Assembly (NCBI RefSeq): GCF_030811475.1
Contig: NZ_JAUSQV010000001.1
Location: 4,014,880 to 4,078,879, forward strand
Direction of reading: 5' to 3'
Length of the DNA stretch: 64,000 nucleotides
Source of the DNA: Nakamurella flavida
Lineage (GTDB): Bacteria; Actinomycetota; Actinomycetes; Mycobacteriales; Nakamurellaceae
The notes under the pieces were generated by a model. The model had not been told where the DNA came from, did no database searches, and saw only the letters and a list, made by a program, of their open reading frames with translations. This document shows positions 51,965 through 61,179 of this stretch, piece after piece; the first letter of the stretch is position 1; each line of letters starts with the position of its first letter. The position numbers and the translations under genes are program-made.

Positions 51965-52780
51965 TCAGGCCGGTGCGCGGCCGCCGATCGCAGCGGTCAG
52001 GGCCGCCGTCACCTCGCGGACCGGTCCGGCGAGGTGGGCGAGGTCGGTGCCGCAGGCCGGTCCGTCCGGACGGCTCGGGCACCGGTGCGGCACCGTGACC
52101 CCCACGGCGGCGCAGGGCCGTCCGAGGTGGTCGAAGACGGGGGCGGCGACCGACGCGGTGTCGACCGAGATGCACCCGTCCTCCACGGCCCATCCGCGGG
52201 CCCGGATGGTCGAGAGCGACCGGCGCAGCTCGGGCAGCGAGCGCGGGCCACGACCGGTGCGGTGCAGGAAGTCCGCGGGCTGGCCGAACAGCGCCCGCAC
52301 CTGGGCCGGTGGGGAGCCGGCGAGCAGGGAGAGTCCGGTGGCCGACAGGGTGGCCGGCAGGCGGACCCCGACCGCGGTGATCAGGGTGGGTGGGGCCGCG
52401 TCCGCGTCCGGTGGTCGTTCCTTGACCAGGTAGAGGATCTCGGCACCGTGCAGGACGCCGAGGTGCGCCGTCGCCCGGGTGCGCTCGGCCAGCCGAGCCA
52501 GCAGCGGGCGACCCAGCCGTTCCAGCGGATCGGCACGCAGGTAGGCCGAACCCAGCTCGAAGGCGGCCACCCCCAGGCCCCACTGGCGGGATTCCGGCAG
52601 ATGGACGGCGAATCCGGCGGCCGCCAGCTCGCCGAGCAGCTCGTAGGTGCTCGACCGGGGGAGCCCGAGTTCCCGCGCGAGGGCGGCGGCGGAGACCGGC
52701 CCGGCCCGCCGGGCCAGCACGGTCAGCACGGCCAGGCCCCGGCGCAGGGCGGGCGCAGGCCCGGCGGTGTGCTCGTCCAT
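51965..52780 (-). CDS. IclR-family regulator of the hut cluster
   Basis: A 271-residue IclR-type regulator: winged HTH at residues 10-70 (RRGLAVLTVLARRAGPVSAAALARELGLPRSSTYELLGELAAAG) and a GAF-like effector domain with LHGAEILYLVKERP and GWAVEDGCISVDTASVAAPV. It is divergent from hutH with only 73 bp between starts. A perfect 20-bp palindrome touches its ATG (52781-52800). Hut repressors in other bacteria bind urocanate, which is the natural candidate inducer here. The name hutR would be inference, so no symbol is given. Confidence 0.88.
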   Translation of the reverse strand: MDEHTAGPAPALRRGLAVLTVLARRAGPVSAAALARELGLPRSSTYELLGELAAAGFAVHLPESRQWGLGVAAFELGSAYLRADPLERLGRPLLARLAERTRATAHLGVLHGAEILYLVKERPPDADAAPPTLITAVGVRLPATLSATGLSLLAGSPPAQVRALFGQPADFLHRTGRGPRSLPELRRSLSTIRARGWAVEDGCISVDTASVAAPVFDHLGRPCAAVGVTVPHRCPSRPDGPACGTDLAHLAGPVREVTAALTAAIGGRAPA

Positions 52781-52800
52781 CTGTCCGGTATACCGGACAG
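52781..52800. promoter_or_regulatory. perfect 20-bp palindrome, probable hut operator
   Basis: Two exact 10-bp half-sites, CTGTCCGGTA and TACCGGACAG, abut without a spacer. It touches the ATG of the IclR gene and lies 53 bp before hutH. The central GTATAC could double as a -10 for either direction; if used leftward, the regulator mRNA would be nearly leaderless. Confidence 0.8.
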
Positions 52801-52853
52801 CAACCGCCGCCCGGCCCTCGCGCCGGGCCCGCCCGCGGGCATCCAATGGGCCC

Positions 52854-54428
52854 ATGTCCGTCTCGTCGCCCGTCGCCGCCACCCCCGTCGTGCAGGTCCG
52901 TGGTCGCCCGGTCTCCGGAGCCGAGGTGGTCGCCGTGGCGCGGCGGGGTGCGGCCGTCCGGCTCGACCCGGCGGCCGTCGAAGCCATGGCGCAGTGCCGG
53001 GCGTGGATCGATGCCCTGGCCGCGGACGTCCGCCCGCACTACGGGGTGTCCACCGGGTTCGGCGCCCTGGCCACCACGGCCATCGCGCCGCCCCGCCGCC
53101 GCGCCCTGCAGGCCTCCCTCATCCGCTCGCACGCGGCCGGTTCGGGTGAGCCGGTGGAGCGGGAGGTTGTCCGGGCGATGATGCTGCTCCGGCTGGGCAC
53201 GTTGGCCAGCGGGCGCACCGGCGTACGGCCGTCCACCGCACAGGCGCTGGCCGACGTGCTCTCGGCCGGTATCACGCCCGTCGTCCCGGAGTACGGATCG
53301 CTGGGCTGCTCGGGCGATCTCGCGCCGCTGGCCGCCGTCGCCCTGACCCTGATGGGCGAGGGCGAGGTGCACGACGCCGACGGGGTGCGGATGCCCGCGG
53401 CGCAGGCGCTGTCCGCGGCCGGGTTGACGCCGGTGGTGCTGGTGGAGAAGGAGGGCCTGGCCCTGATCAACGGCACCGACGGCATGCTGGGCATGCTGGT
53501 GCTGGCCCTGGCCGACCTCGACATGCTGCTCGCCGCGGCCGATCTCGCCGCGGCGATGAGCGTCGAGGCGCTGCTCGGCACCGACCGGGTCTTCGCCGCC
53601 GATCTGCAGGCGTTGCGCCCGCAGCAGGGTCAGGCGGCGAGCGCCGCCCGGATCACCGCCGCCCTGGCCAGGTCACCCATCGTCGCCTCGCACGCCGGGC
53701 CGGAGGACACCCGCGTGCAGGACGCGTACTCGCTGCGCTGCGCGCCGTCGGTGCACGGTGCCGCCCGCGACACCGTCGAGCACGCACGGCGCATCGCCGA
53801 GCGGGAATTGGCCAGCGTCATCGACAATCCCGCGGTTCTGCCCGACGGCCGCATCGAGTCCAACGGCAACTTCCACGGCGCACCCGTCGCGGCCGTGCTC
53901 GACTTCCTGGCCATCTCGGTGGCGGATGTCGCCGGCATCGCCGAGCGGCGCACCGACCGGATGCTCGACGTCAGCCGCTCGCACGGCCTGCCGCCGTTCC
54001 TGGCCCACGAGGTCGGCGTGGACTCCGGGATGATGATCGCCCAGTACACCCAGGCCGGCATCGTCAGTGAGCTCAAGCGGCTGGCCGTCCCCGCGTCGGT
54101 GGACTCCATCCCGTCCTCGGCCATGCAGGAGGACCACGTCTCCATGGGCTGGCACGCCGCCCGCAAGCTGCGCCGCGCGGTGGACGGGTTCCGCCGTGTG
54201 CTGGCCATCGAGTTGATGACCGCCGCCCGAGCGATCGATCTCCGCACTCCGCTGCAACCGTCCCCGATCACCGGCGCCGTCCGCGACGTCATCCGCACCC
54301 GGGTCGCCGGCCCCGGCCCCGACCGCCACCTCGGCCCCGAGATCGACGCCGTCGTCGACCTTCTCGCCGACGGCTCCCTCACCTCCGCGGCCGTCCTCGC
54401 CGCCCGTCCCGCCCAGGAGACCTCATGA
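52854..54428 (+). CDS. hutH: histidine ammonia-lyase
   Basis: It deaminates L-histidine to urocanate. The 524-residue protein has the catalytic Tyr in HYGVSTGFG, the MIO-forming triad Cys152-Ser153-Gly154 ([13 protein letters not shown]), [35 protein letters not shown] and [13 protein letters not shown]. Cys in place of the first Ala is a variant I recall from actinobacterial HutH; Ser and Gly are intact, so activity is expected. The start is the ATG at 52854, without a recognisable ribosome site. It is the first gene of the hut operon, and overlaps hutU. Confidence 0.96.
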   Translation: MSVSSPVAATPVVQVRGRPVSGAEVVAVARRGAAVRLDPAAVEAMAQCRAWIDALAADVRPHYGVSTGFGALATTAIAPPRRRALQASLIRSHAAGSGEPVEREVVRAMMLLRLGTLASGRTGVRPSTAQALADVLSAGITPVVPEYGSLGCSGDLAPLAAVALTLMGEGEVHDADGVRMPAAQALSAAGLTPVVLVEKEGLALINGTDGMLGMLVLALADLDMLLAAADLAAAMSVEALLGTDRVFAADLQALRPQQGQAASAARITAALARSPIVASHAGPEDTRVQDAYSLRCAPSVHGAARDTVEHARRIAERELASVIDNPAVLPDGRIESNGNFHGAPVAAVLDFLAISVADVAGIAERRTDRMLDVSRSHGLPPFLAHEVGVDSGMMIAQYTQAGIVSELKRLAVPASVDSIPSSAMQEDHVSMGWHAARKLRRAVDGFRRVLAIELMTAARAIDLRTPLQPSPITGAVRDVIRTRVAGPGPDRHLGPEIDAVVDLLADGSLTSAAVLAARPAQETS

Positions 54429-56134
54429 CCACCGCTGCCCCCGCCCCGTCCGGTCCCCGCCCGGTGCGGGCCGCCCGCGGGACCACGCTGACCGCCCGGA
54501 GCTGGGCCACCGAGGCCCCGCTGCGCATGCTGCAGAACAACCTGGACCCGGAGAACGCCGAGAACCCCGACGCGCTGGTCGTCTACGGCGGCACGGGCAA
54601 GGCCGCGCGCGACTGGCCCAGCTTCGACGCCATCTGCCGCGAGCTCACCGACCTGCGCCAGGACGAGACCCTGCTGGTGCAGTCCGGTCGGCCGGTGGGC
54701 GTCCTGCGTACCCACGAGTGGGCGCCGCGGGTGCTCATCGCCAACTCGAACCTGGTGGGGGACTGGGCCACCTGGCCGGAGTTCCGCCGGCTGGAGGCGA
54801 TGGGGCTGACCATGTACGGCCAGATGACGGCCGGGTCGTGGATCTACATCGGCTCCCAGGGCATCGTGCAGGGGACCTACGAGACGTTCGCCGCGGTGGC
54901 CGACAAGCGCTTCGGCGGCACCCTGGCCGGCACGTTGACGCTCACCGCCGGGCTCGGCGGGATGGGCGGCGCCCAGCCGCTGGCCGTCACCATGAACGGC
55001 GGCGTGGCGTTGTGCATCGACTGCGACCCGGTGCGTGCGCAGCGCCGGGTGCAGACCCGGTACCTGGACGTGCTCGCCGACAGCCTGGACGAGGCAGTCG
55101 ATCTCGCGCTGACCGCGAAGCGGGACCGTCGTGCCGTGTCCATCGGGGTGATCGGCAACGCGGCCGAGATGGTGCCGCTGCTGCTGGCCCGCGGTGTGGA
55201 GATCGACATCGTCACCGACCAGACCAGTGCCCACGATCCGCTGGCGTACCTGCCCGTGGGCATCGACCTGGCCGACTGGCACGACTACGCCCAGGCCAAG
55301 CCGGACGAGTTCACCGACCGGTCGCGGGACTCGATGGCCGCCCACGTCGAGGCGATGGTGGGTTTCCAGGACGCCGGCGCCGAGGTGTTCGACTACGGCA
55401 ACTCCATCCGCGGCGAGGCCCTGCTGGCCGGCTACGAGCGTTCGTTCGACTTCCCCGGGTTCGTGCCCGCCTACATCCGGCCGTTGTTCTGCGAGGGCAA
55501 GGGGCCGTTCCGCTGGGCCGCGCTGTCCGGCGACCCGAAGGACATCCACGCCACCGACCGGGCGGTCATCGACATGTTCCCGGACAACGACAAGCTCCAG
55601 CGCTGGATGCGGATGGCGCCGGAACGGATCGCCTTCCAGGGGCTCCCGGCCCGCATCTGCTGGCTGGGCATGGGCGAGCGGGACCAGGCCGGCCTGCGCT
55701 TCAACGAGATGGTCGCCTCCGGTGAGCTGTCCGCGCCGGTGGTCATCGGGCGCGACCACCTGGATTCCGGGTCGGTGGCCTCGCCGTACCGGGAGACCGA
55801 GTCGATGGCCGACGGCAGCGACGCCATCGCCGACTGGCCGTTGCTGAACGCCCTGGTGAACACCGCGTCCGGGGCGAGCTGGGTGTCCATCCACCACGGC
55901 GGCGGGGTCGGCATCGGCCGGTCGATCCACGCCGGGCAGGTGTGCCTGGCCGACGGGACGCCGCTGGCCGCGGAGAAACTGGCGCGGGTGCTGACCAACG
56001 ATCCGGCGATGGGCGTACTGCGACACGTCGACGCCGGGTACCCGGAGGCGCAGGCCGCGGCCGAGCGCACCGGGGTGGTCATCCCGATGGACCCGGCGCG
56101 GGCCGCCGCCGCCGGCGCGGTGGCCGGATCGTGA
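54425..56134 (+). CDS. hutU: urocanate hydratase
   Basis: It converts urocanate to 4-imidazolone-5-propionate using tightly bound NAD as electrophile. The 569-residue protein shows the NAD-binding stretch [45 protein letters not shown], the active-site Cys in [12 protein letters not shown] and [18 protein letters not shown]. The ATG at 54425 overlaps the hutH stop (ATGA), and its stop overlaps the next gene by GTGA, so three enzymes are translationally coupled. Confidence 0.96.
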   Translation: MTTAAPAPSGPRPVRAARGTTLTARSWATEAPLRMLQNNLDPENAENPDALVVYGGTGKAARDWPSFDAICRELTDLRQDETLLVQSGRPVGVLRTHEWAPRVLIANSNLVGDWATWPEFRRLEAMGLTMYGQMTAGSWIYIGSQGIVQGTYETFAAVADKRFGGTLAGTLTLTAGLGGMGGAQPLAVTMNGGVALCIDCDPVRAQRRVQTRYLDVLADSLDEAVDLALTAKRDRRAVSIGVIGNAAEMVPLLLARGVEIDIVTDQTSAHDPLAYLPVGIDLADWHDYAQAKPDEFTDRSRDSMAAHVEAMVGFQDAGAEVFDYGNSIRGEALLAGYERSFDFPGFVPAYIRPLFCEGKGPFRWAALSGDPKDIHATDRAVIDMFPDNDKLQRWMRMAPERIAFQGLPARICWLGMGERDQAGLRFNEMVASGELSAPVVIGRDHLDSGSVASPYRETESMADGSDAIADWPLLNALVNTASGASWVSIHHGGGVGIGRSIHAGQVCLADGTPLAAEKLARVLTNDPAMGVLRHVDAGYPEAQAAAERTGVVIPMDPARAAAAGAVAGS

Positions 56135-57363
56135 AGCACGAGTGGGTGTCGCCGGACGCGTCCCGCTTCGCCTCGGCGTGGTCGGACCTGGCCGGCATCG
56201 GCCGGGACCACCGGCGGGGCGGCTACTCCCGGCACGGCTTCGACGACGCCGACCTGCACTCCCGGGCGTGGTTCGTCGAGCAGGCGCAGCGTCGTGGGCT
56301 GGACGTGGAGACCGACCGCAACGGCAACCTGTGGGCCTGGTGGGGTGAGCCGGGCGTGGGGGCGGTCGTCACCGGGTCCCATCTGGACTCGGTCCCCGGC
56401 GGCGGCGCGTTCGACGGGCCGCTCGGGGTGGTGTCCGCCCTGCTGGCCGTGGACGAGCTCAAGGTGCGGGGAGTGGCACCGGCCCGCCCGTTCGCCGTCG
56501 CCTGCTTCGTCGAGGAGGAGGGCGGCCGGTTCGGTCTGCCCTGCCTGGGTTCCCGGCTGCTCACCGGGGCGGTGGACCCGGACGCGGTGCGCCGCCTGCA
56601 CGACCCGGACGGGGTGTCGTTGGCCGACGCAGCCGCCCGAGCCGGGGTCGACCCGGCCGGCATGGGCCCGGACCCGGCCCGCCTGGCCGGGATCGGCACC
56701 TTCCTGGAGTTGCACGTCGAACAGGGCCGGTTGCTGCGGGCGGCCGACCCGACCGCTGCGGTGGCCGTCGGGTCGGAGATCGTCGCGCACGGCCGGTGGC
56801 GGTTCACCGTCACCGGACAGGGCAACCACGCGGGCACCACGGCCGCGGCCGACCGGCGGGACCCGATGATCCCGGCCGCCGCGATCGTGCCGGCCGCCCG
56901 TCGCGCCATGCAGCGGTTCCAGGGTGCGGTGGCGACCGTCGGCCGGATCGTCCCGGTGCCCGGCGGCACCAACGTCATCGCCTTCTCGGTCCAGGTGTGG
57001 CTGGACGCCCGGTACGGCGACACGGCGTCGACGGCCGCGTTGGTCGACGCCATCACCGCCGATGTCCGGCTGGAGGCGGAGGCCGAGGGTTGCACGGTGG
57101 TCGTGCAACGGGAGTCGCTGTCCGATCGGGTGGTGTTCGACCCGGCCCTGGGGGTGTCGCTGTCCGAGCGGCTGGGTGTCCCGATCGTCCCCACCGGGGC
57201 GGGGCACGACGCCGGGGTGCTGGCGGCGCACGTGCCATCGGCCATGCTCTTCGTCCGGAATCCGACCGGCATCTCGCACGCCCCGGAGGAGCACGCGGAG
57301 ACCGCGGACTGCCTCGTCGGAGTGACAGCCCTGGCGGACTGCCTGGCCGACCTGCTGCTGTAA
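56131..57363 (+). CDS. M20-family zinc amidohydrolase (allantoate amidohydrolase-like) in the hut cluster
   Basis: A 410-residue M20/allantoate-amidohydrolase-type enzyme. Metal-ligand motifs are visible as [48 protein letters not shown] and [10 protein letters not shown]. It has the N-carbamoyl amino acid hydrolase layout with a central dimerisation domain (GQGNHAGTT). The GTG at 56131 overlaps the hutU stop, so it is part of the pathway operon. No hutF or hutG is seen; this enzyme could cleave formiminoglutamate or formylglutamate, but its substrate is inference. Confidence 0.88.
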   Translation: MKHEWVSPDASRFASAWSDLAGIGRDHRRGGYSRHGFDDADLHSRAWFVEQAQRRGLDVETDRNGNLWAWWGEPGVGAVVTGSHLDSVPGGGAFDGPLGVVSALLAVDELKVRGVAPARPFAVACFVEEEGGRFGLPCLGSRLLTGAVDPDAVRRLHDPDGVSLADAAARAGVDPAGMGPDPARLAGIGTFLELHVEQGRLLRAADPTAAVAVGSEIVAHGRWRFTVTGQGNHAGTTAAADRRDPMIPAAAIVPAARRAMQRFQGAVATVGRIVPVPGGTNVIAFSVQVWLDARYGDTASTAALVDAITADVRLEAEAEGCTVVVQRESLSDRVVFDPALGVSLSERLGVPIVPTGAGHDAGVLAAHVPSAMLFVRNPTGISHAPEEHAETADCLVGVTALADCLADLLL

Positions 57364-57461
57364 GGCTCTTCAGGGCGGTGGTGTTGGCTGTGCAGCGACG
57401 GGTCCACCGTCGGGTTCGGGTGTGTCCGCCGCTGTCCGCGGCGGCAGGTGAGAGGCGTGAC

Positions 57462-58673
57462 ATGACGGTGCCGGTTCCGACCGCGCAGGGGGACTCGACG
57501 ACGGGATCCACGCTGATCCACGGCATCTCGGAGTTGGTGACGAACGACCCGGCCATGGGTGAGGGCCTGCTCGGTCTCATCCCGGACGCCGCGGTGATCA
57601 TCGACGGGGACCGGATCGCCTGGGTGGGGTCGGCGGCCACCGCCCCGGCGGCGGACACCGTCGTCGACCTCGAGGGGCGGGCCGTGCTGCCCGGCTGGGT
57701 GGACTCGCACAGCCACGTGGTGTTCGCCGGTGATCGGGCCGCGGAGTTCTCGGCGCGGCTGGCGGGGGCCCCCTACTCGGCGGCGGGCATCGGGGTGACC
57801 GTCGAGGCGACGCGCGCCGCGCCGCAGGAGCAGCTGGTCGACCAGGCCCGCTCGCTGGTCGCGGAGATGGTGGCCGGGGGGACGACCTGCATCGAGACGA
57901 AGACCGGGTACGGGTTGGACGTGCGCACCGAGGTGCGGATCGCGCAGGCGGCGGGGCAGGCCGGGGTCGACGAGGTCACCTTCCTCGGCGCGCATGCGGT
58001 TCCGGCGGAGTTCGACATCGACGTGGACGGCTACCTGGACCTGGTGTGCGGGCCGATGCTGGACGCGGTCCGCCCCTACGTGGGCTGGATCGACGTGTTC
58101 TGCGAGATCGGCGCCTTCGACGAGGCCCGGGCCCGCCGGGTACTGGCCGCGGGGCAGCGACACGGCCTGGGACTTCGGGTGCACGGCAACCAGCTGGGTC
58201 AGGGTCCGGGGGTGTCGCTCGCGGTGGATCTCGGTGCCGCTTCGGTCGATCACTGCACGTACCTGGAGCCGGCCGACATCGACGCCCTGGCGGGTTCGCA
58301 GACGGTGGCCACGCTGCTGCCCATCTGCGATCTGTCGACGCGGCAGCCCGTCGCCCGGGGCCGGGACCTGGTGGACGCCGGGGTGTCGATCGCATTGGCC
58401 ACGAACTGCAACCCGGGATCGTCGTACTCGTCGTCGATGTCGCTCGCCGTCGGACTGGGGGTGCTGCAGAGCCGGCTGACGCCCGCCGAGGCCATCCACG
58501 CCGCCACCGCGGGCGGAGCCCGGGCGCTGCGTCGCACCGATGTCGGGGTGGTGATGGTGGGAGCCCGAGCCGACCTGCACGCCCTGAACGCTCCGGCCCA
58601 CGATTACGTCGCCTACCGGATCGGCACCCCGCTGACCAACGCGGTGTGGCGGCGGGGCCAGCGGGTGGTCTGA
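57462..58673 (+). CDS. hutI: imidazolonepropionase
   Basis: It hydrolyses 4-imidazolone-5-propionate to N-formimino-L-glutamate. The 403-residue amidohydrolase has the zinc motif DSHSHVVFAG (HxH), KTGYGLD, FLGAHAVP, LRVHGNQLG, the His in VDHCTYL and the late metal Asn/Asp region ALATNCNPGSS. The start is the ATG at 57462 behind GAGAGGCG. It lies 98 bp after the amidohydrolase gene and completes the histidine to formiminoglutamate route here. The last enzyme, HutF or HutG, is missing from this window. Confidence 0.95.
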   Translation: MTVPVPTAQGDSTTGSTLIHGISELVTNDPAMGEGLLGLIPDAAVIIDGDRIAWVGSAATAPAADTVVDLEGRAVLPGWVDSHSHVVFAGDRAAEFSARLAGAPYSAAGIGVTVEATRAAPQEQLVDQARSLVAEMVAGGTTCIETKTGYGLDVRTEVRIAQAAGQAGVDEVTFLGAHAVPAEFDIDVDGYLDLVCGPMLDAVRPYVGWIDVFCEIGAFDEARARRVLAAGQRHGLGLRVHGNQLGQGPGVSLAVDLGAASVDHCTYLEPADIDALAGSQTVATLLPICDLSTRQPVARGRDLVDAGVSIALATNCNPGSSYSSSMSLAVGLGVLQSRLTPAEAIHAATAGGARALRRTDVGVVMVGARADLHALNAPAHDYVAYRIGTPLTNAVWRRGQRVV

Positions 58674-58676
58674 GTC

Positions 58677-59612
58677 CTAACCGGCGCAGGGGTCGTCCGG
58701 GCCGAGCGGTGTGCCGCGTTGCGGTGCGCTCTTCGGGTCGTCCAGGAGCTGGGTGCGGTACGTGTGCGTGTAGAGGGTCGTCGGTGCACTGGTGGTCTGG
58801 GCCGTGCCCGGGATCGGCCCGCGGGGGATCCCGGGTGCCTCCCATTCGCCCGTCCAGGTCACCGTGACCGAAGCGCTGTACGTGCCGGCCTGCGTGTAGG
58901 TGTGCGTGTTCGTGGTGTCCGGGTAGGGCTCCCCGGGGTCGGTCGTGGTGTGGCTCGTGCCGTCGCCGTAGGTGAACGTGTAGTTCTCGACGGCGGGGTA
59001 GATGGTGACCGGCGTGCCCAGGATGTCGACGGTCTGCGCTTCCGCGGACGGTGGGTCCAGATAGAACGTGTTCTCGATGTTGACCACCGTGCAGGCCGGA
59101 GCCGGCGGATTGGTCTTAATGTCCGGCAGAGCGAGCGGGAGGGTCAGGAAGACCTCCGCCACTTGGGCGTCGGTGGGGGGTGGGGGAGGGGGTGGAGTTT
59201 CACCGTCGGGAACCCATACACATTCTCGGGAGTCGGTCGATTGAAGGTCCCAAACGTACGTCCAACGCCCGGGTTGAGCCGGATCAGTTCCCACTGCGGG
59301 ATTCTGCTCGGCACATTCAGACGTAGCCGCCGTTGCGCAGGCTGCGAAAGCGAGGGAATCAGTTAGGTCAGTGCAGGAGGACTTCGTCGAAACTGGTGCG
59401 TCACTGTCGGGCCCCTCGAGGCCACCGGATGACTTACTACTGGGGGTTACCAGCTTCGCTGCGACCTGAATAGTATCGCCGTCAGCCTGCACCTGAGGAG
59501 GTCGACAGGCAAACTCGCCACATTCACCGATTGAATCCCCGAAAGCACTGCCGAAGCCCTGTAAGCTGAGCGCCAAACAGGTAAAGAGTGTGATGCAAAT
59601 TCGCCGAGTCAT
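58677..59612 (-). CDS. secreted PKD-like domain protein, AT-richer than its surroundings
   Basis: A 311-residue protein with an N-terminal signal peptide (ICITLFTCLALSLQGFGSAFG), two Cys-containing spans, a (Pro)7 run near residue 145 and a PKD-like domain near 190-260 (YTFTYGDGTSHTTT, HTYTQAGTYSASVTVTW). PKD domains are extracellular beta-sandwiches of surface proteins. The 5' half is clearly lower in G+C than the window average. It is downstream of, and overlaps (ATGA), the lipoprotein gene. Similar pairs recur in actinobacteria as I recall, but the function is unknown. Confidence 0.75.
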   Translation of the reverse strand: MTRRICITLFTCLALSLQGFGSAFGDSIGECGEFACRPPQVQADGDTIQVAAKLVTPSSKSSGGLEGPDSDAPVSTKSSCTDLTDSLAFAACATAATSECAEQNPAVGTDPAQPGRWTYVWDLQSTDSRECVWVPDGETPPPPPPPTDAQVAEVFLTLPLALPDIKTNPPAPACTVVNIENTFYLDPPSAEAQTVDILGTPVTIYPAVENYTFTYGDGTSHTTTDPGEPYPDTTNTHTYTQAGTYSASVTVTWTGEWEAPGIPRGPIPGTAQTTSAPTTLYTHTYRTQLLDDPKSAPQRGTPLGPDDPCAG

Positions 59613-60352
59613 CTTAGGTCCTTAAACCCGCTCAGCACCCAATGCTGGCCGCTCCATTGGACTGTGATCCCGGAGACATAATGGAAGGGATTTCGGTCTT
59701 TGGCGACGGATCCGTCGCTATTGATGTACTGAGCGGGCGGCGACTCTAGATAGACCACCGCATCGACGGCGTCTGACCCTGATCGCTCGATCTGGGAGAT
59801 AAAGCTCCAAGATTCACCGCTGGCCCTGACGGACTGGCCAGCTGAGATAATATCCCGTATCCGTTGGAGAGCGTCTGCACAATCCGAGCAGGAGGGAGAT
59901 GTGTAAGCCTCGAGAGTATTTGTGTTTCGCGTCTCGACGGATGCTGAGCCCAGCTTGAGCCACCAGCGAATAAAGACAGCGGCCCCTTCAGTGGTGTTCT
60001 CGGTCGCCCCTGGCGGGATATCGAGTGTGGCCGGCGGGTTTGCGTCTGGCGAGGTTGGCGCATTGGTTGGAGCCGTGACTGTGATCATGTCGGAGCCCTC
60101 CGCACTGGAATTACCAGGCGTGGACGCGTCAGATAGAGGAGAAGCGTCAGTCGAAGCATCTGCCTCAGAGGTCTCTTCTGCGGTTGACAACGGCTCGACG
60201 TCAGCGACGTCACTCGTCGACACCACAAATGACGTCACCGGAACGGTCCCCGTCGCCACCGGATCCCCCGTGCACGCCGTCACCAGCAATGTGCCGGCGA
60301 AGAGCACGGCACCCCACGTGAGCAGGGCGGATCGGGCGCGGACGGTGCTCAC
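59609..60352 (-). CDS. DUF6318-like lipoprotein
   Basis: A 247-residue lipoprotein. A basic start and hydrophobic core (ALLTWGAVLFAGTLLVTAC) end in the lipobox LVTAC with the lipidated Cys near residue 27; a Ser/Thr/Asp-rich linker follows to about residue 110. The C-terminal domain has ENTTEGAAVFIRWWLKLG and a CxxC motif (SCSDCADAL), as in DUF6318 (family name from memory). The start is the GTG at 60352 behind GGAGG; the longer frame to 60463 adds 37 residues before the signal peptide. Lower G+C than most of the window; overlaps the PKD-like gene. Confidence 0.78.
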   Translation of the reverse strand: MSTVRARSALLTWGAVLFAGTLLVTACTGDPVATGTVPVTSFVVSTSDVADVEPLSTAEETSEADASTDASPLSDASTPGNSSAEGSDMITVTAPTNAPTSPDANPPATLDIPPGATENTTEGAAVFIRWWLKLGSASVETRNTNTLEAYTSPSCSDCADALQRIRDIISAGQSVRASGESWSFISQIERSGSDAVDAVVYLESPPAQYINSDGSVAKDRNPFHYVSGITVQWSGQHWVLSGFKDLR

Positions 60353-60657
60353 CAGGGGCCTCCAGAGATCGGCATCGTCGGTGACGGTAAACCACTCGAC
60401 AGGTGCACGAGGGGGCTGATCCGTGAATGTGGACAACGCAGGAGGCAGGTCATCCCGCCGCATTCTTCGGAGCGAGGATCAATGGAGGGTGGGGCTGCCA
60501 CGATCAGGGGGCGGGGAAGGGGGGAGCGTGGTGAATCGTCCCTCCGCCGATCGCTGCAGGGGGCAGGTCAGCGTGCCGGTGTGGTGTCCGGCAACGGACG
60601 GGTGATTGTCTGGGGACAACCCCGATCCGGCACCCGGGATGCGGCAGGGTGGGGCCG
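60353..60657. other. 305-bp divergent region with DnaA-box-like motifs
   Basis: TGTGGACAA (60428-60436) is, on the minus strand, the exact actinobacterial DnaA-box TTGTCCACA. TTGTC-TGGG-GACAA (60606-60619) is an inverted repeat that contains the TTGTCCCCA core, 38 nt before the TadE-like start. No gene with convincing codon use was seen in this stretch. Confidence 0.45.
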
Positions 60658-61098
60658 GTGAAGCCAGTCCGCCGTCCTCACTCCGGTTCCCCCGGTCGCG
60701 CCCGTGACCGGGGCTCGGTGACGCCCCTGATCATCGGGATGACCGCGTGCCTGCTCATCCTGTCGATGGGGGTCACCGCGGCAGGGTCGGCGTTCCTGGC
60801 CGGCCGGCGCCTGCAGAACCTGTGCGACGGCGCCGCCACCGCCGCGGTCGGGGCCGTCGACCGCCAGCGTTATGCCGCCGAAGGGGCCGGGCAGACCCTT
60901 CCGCTCAGCGGCGCCGCCGGGCAGCGGGTGCGGGAGTACCTCCAGCTTCGCGGCACCGACGTCCGGGCCACCACCCGGGTGGGCGACGGGGCCGTCACCG
61001 TGGCCTGCAGCAACGACGCACCGATCACGTTCGGCTTCCTGGTCGGCTCACCGACGATCCCGCGGTACGCGACGTCCACCGCCCGTCCCAGCCTCTGA
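60658..61098 (+). CDS. TadE/G-like pilus-assembly or secreted protein
   Basis: A 146-residue protein. After a basic N-terminus (RARDRGSVTPL) comes one membrane helix (IIGMTACLLILSMGVTAAG), then LAGRRLQNLCDGAATAAVGAVD, the pattern of TadE/TadG minor pilins and related Flp helper proteins. The start is the GTG at 60658 behind AGGGTGGGG; the GTG at 60649 is an alternative. There is no tad operon adjacent. A motif shared with comF lies just upstream. It is convergent with the 2-oxoglutarate enzyme gene, separated by a terminator. Confidence 0.72.
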   Translation: MKPVRRPHSGSPGRARDRGSVTPLIIGMTACLLILSMGVTAAGSAFLAGRRLQNLCDGAATAAVGAVDRQRYAAEGAGQTLPLSGAAGQRVREYLQLRGTDVRATTRVGDGAVTVACSNDAPITFGFLVGSPTIPRYATSTARPSL

Positions 61099-61132
61099 CC
61101 CCCGCACAGCGCGGAGCACCCCCGGACAGCGA

Positions 61133-61166
61133 AGAGCCCCGCCCCCGAGAACGGGGGCGGGGCTCT
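61133..61166. terminator. bidirectional terminator between the TadE-like gene and kgd
   Basis: A perfect 15-bp stem (AGAGCCCCGCCCCCG, 61133-61147) with loop AGAA and its complement at 61152-61166, between convergent genes. Confidence 0.87.
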
Positions 61167-61179
61167 CCTGCAGCTCGGA

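Noticed and set aside
53307-53315. Defective HutH because the first triad residue is Cys
   Set aside because: Ser and Gly are intact and, from memory, Cys-Ser-Gly occurs in other actinobacterial histidine ammonia-lyases, so the enzyme is probably active.
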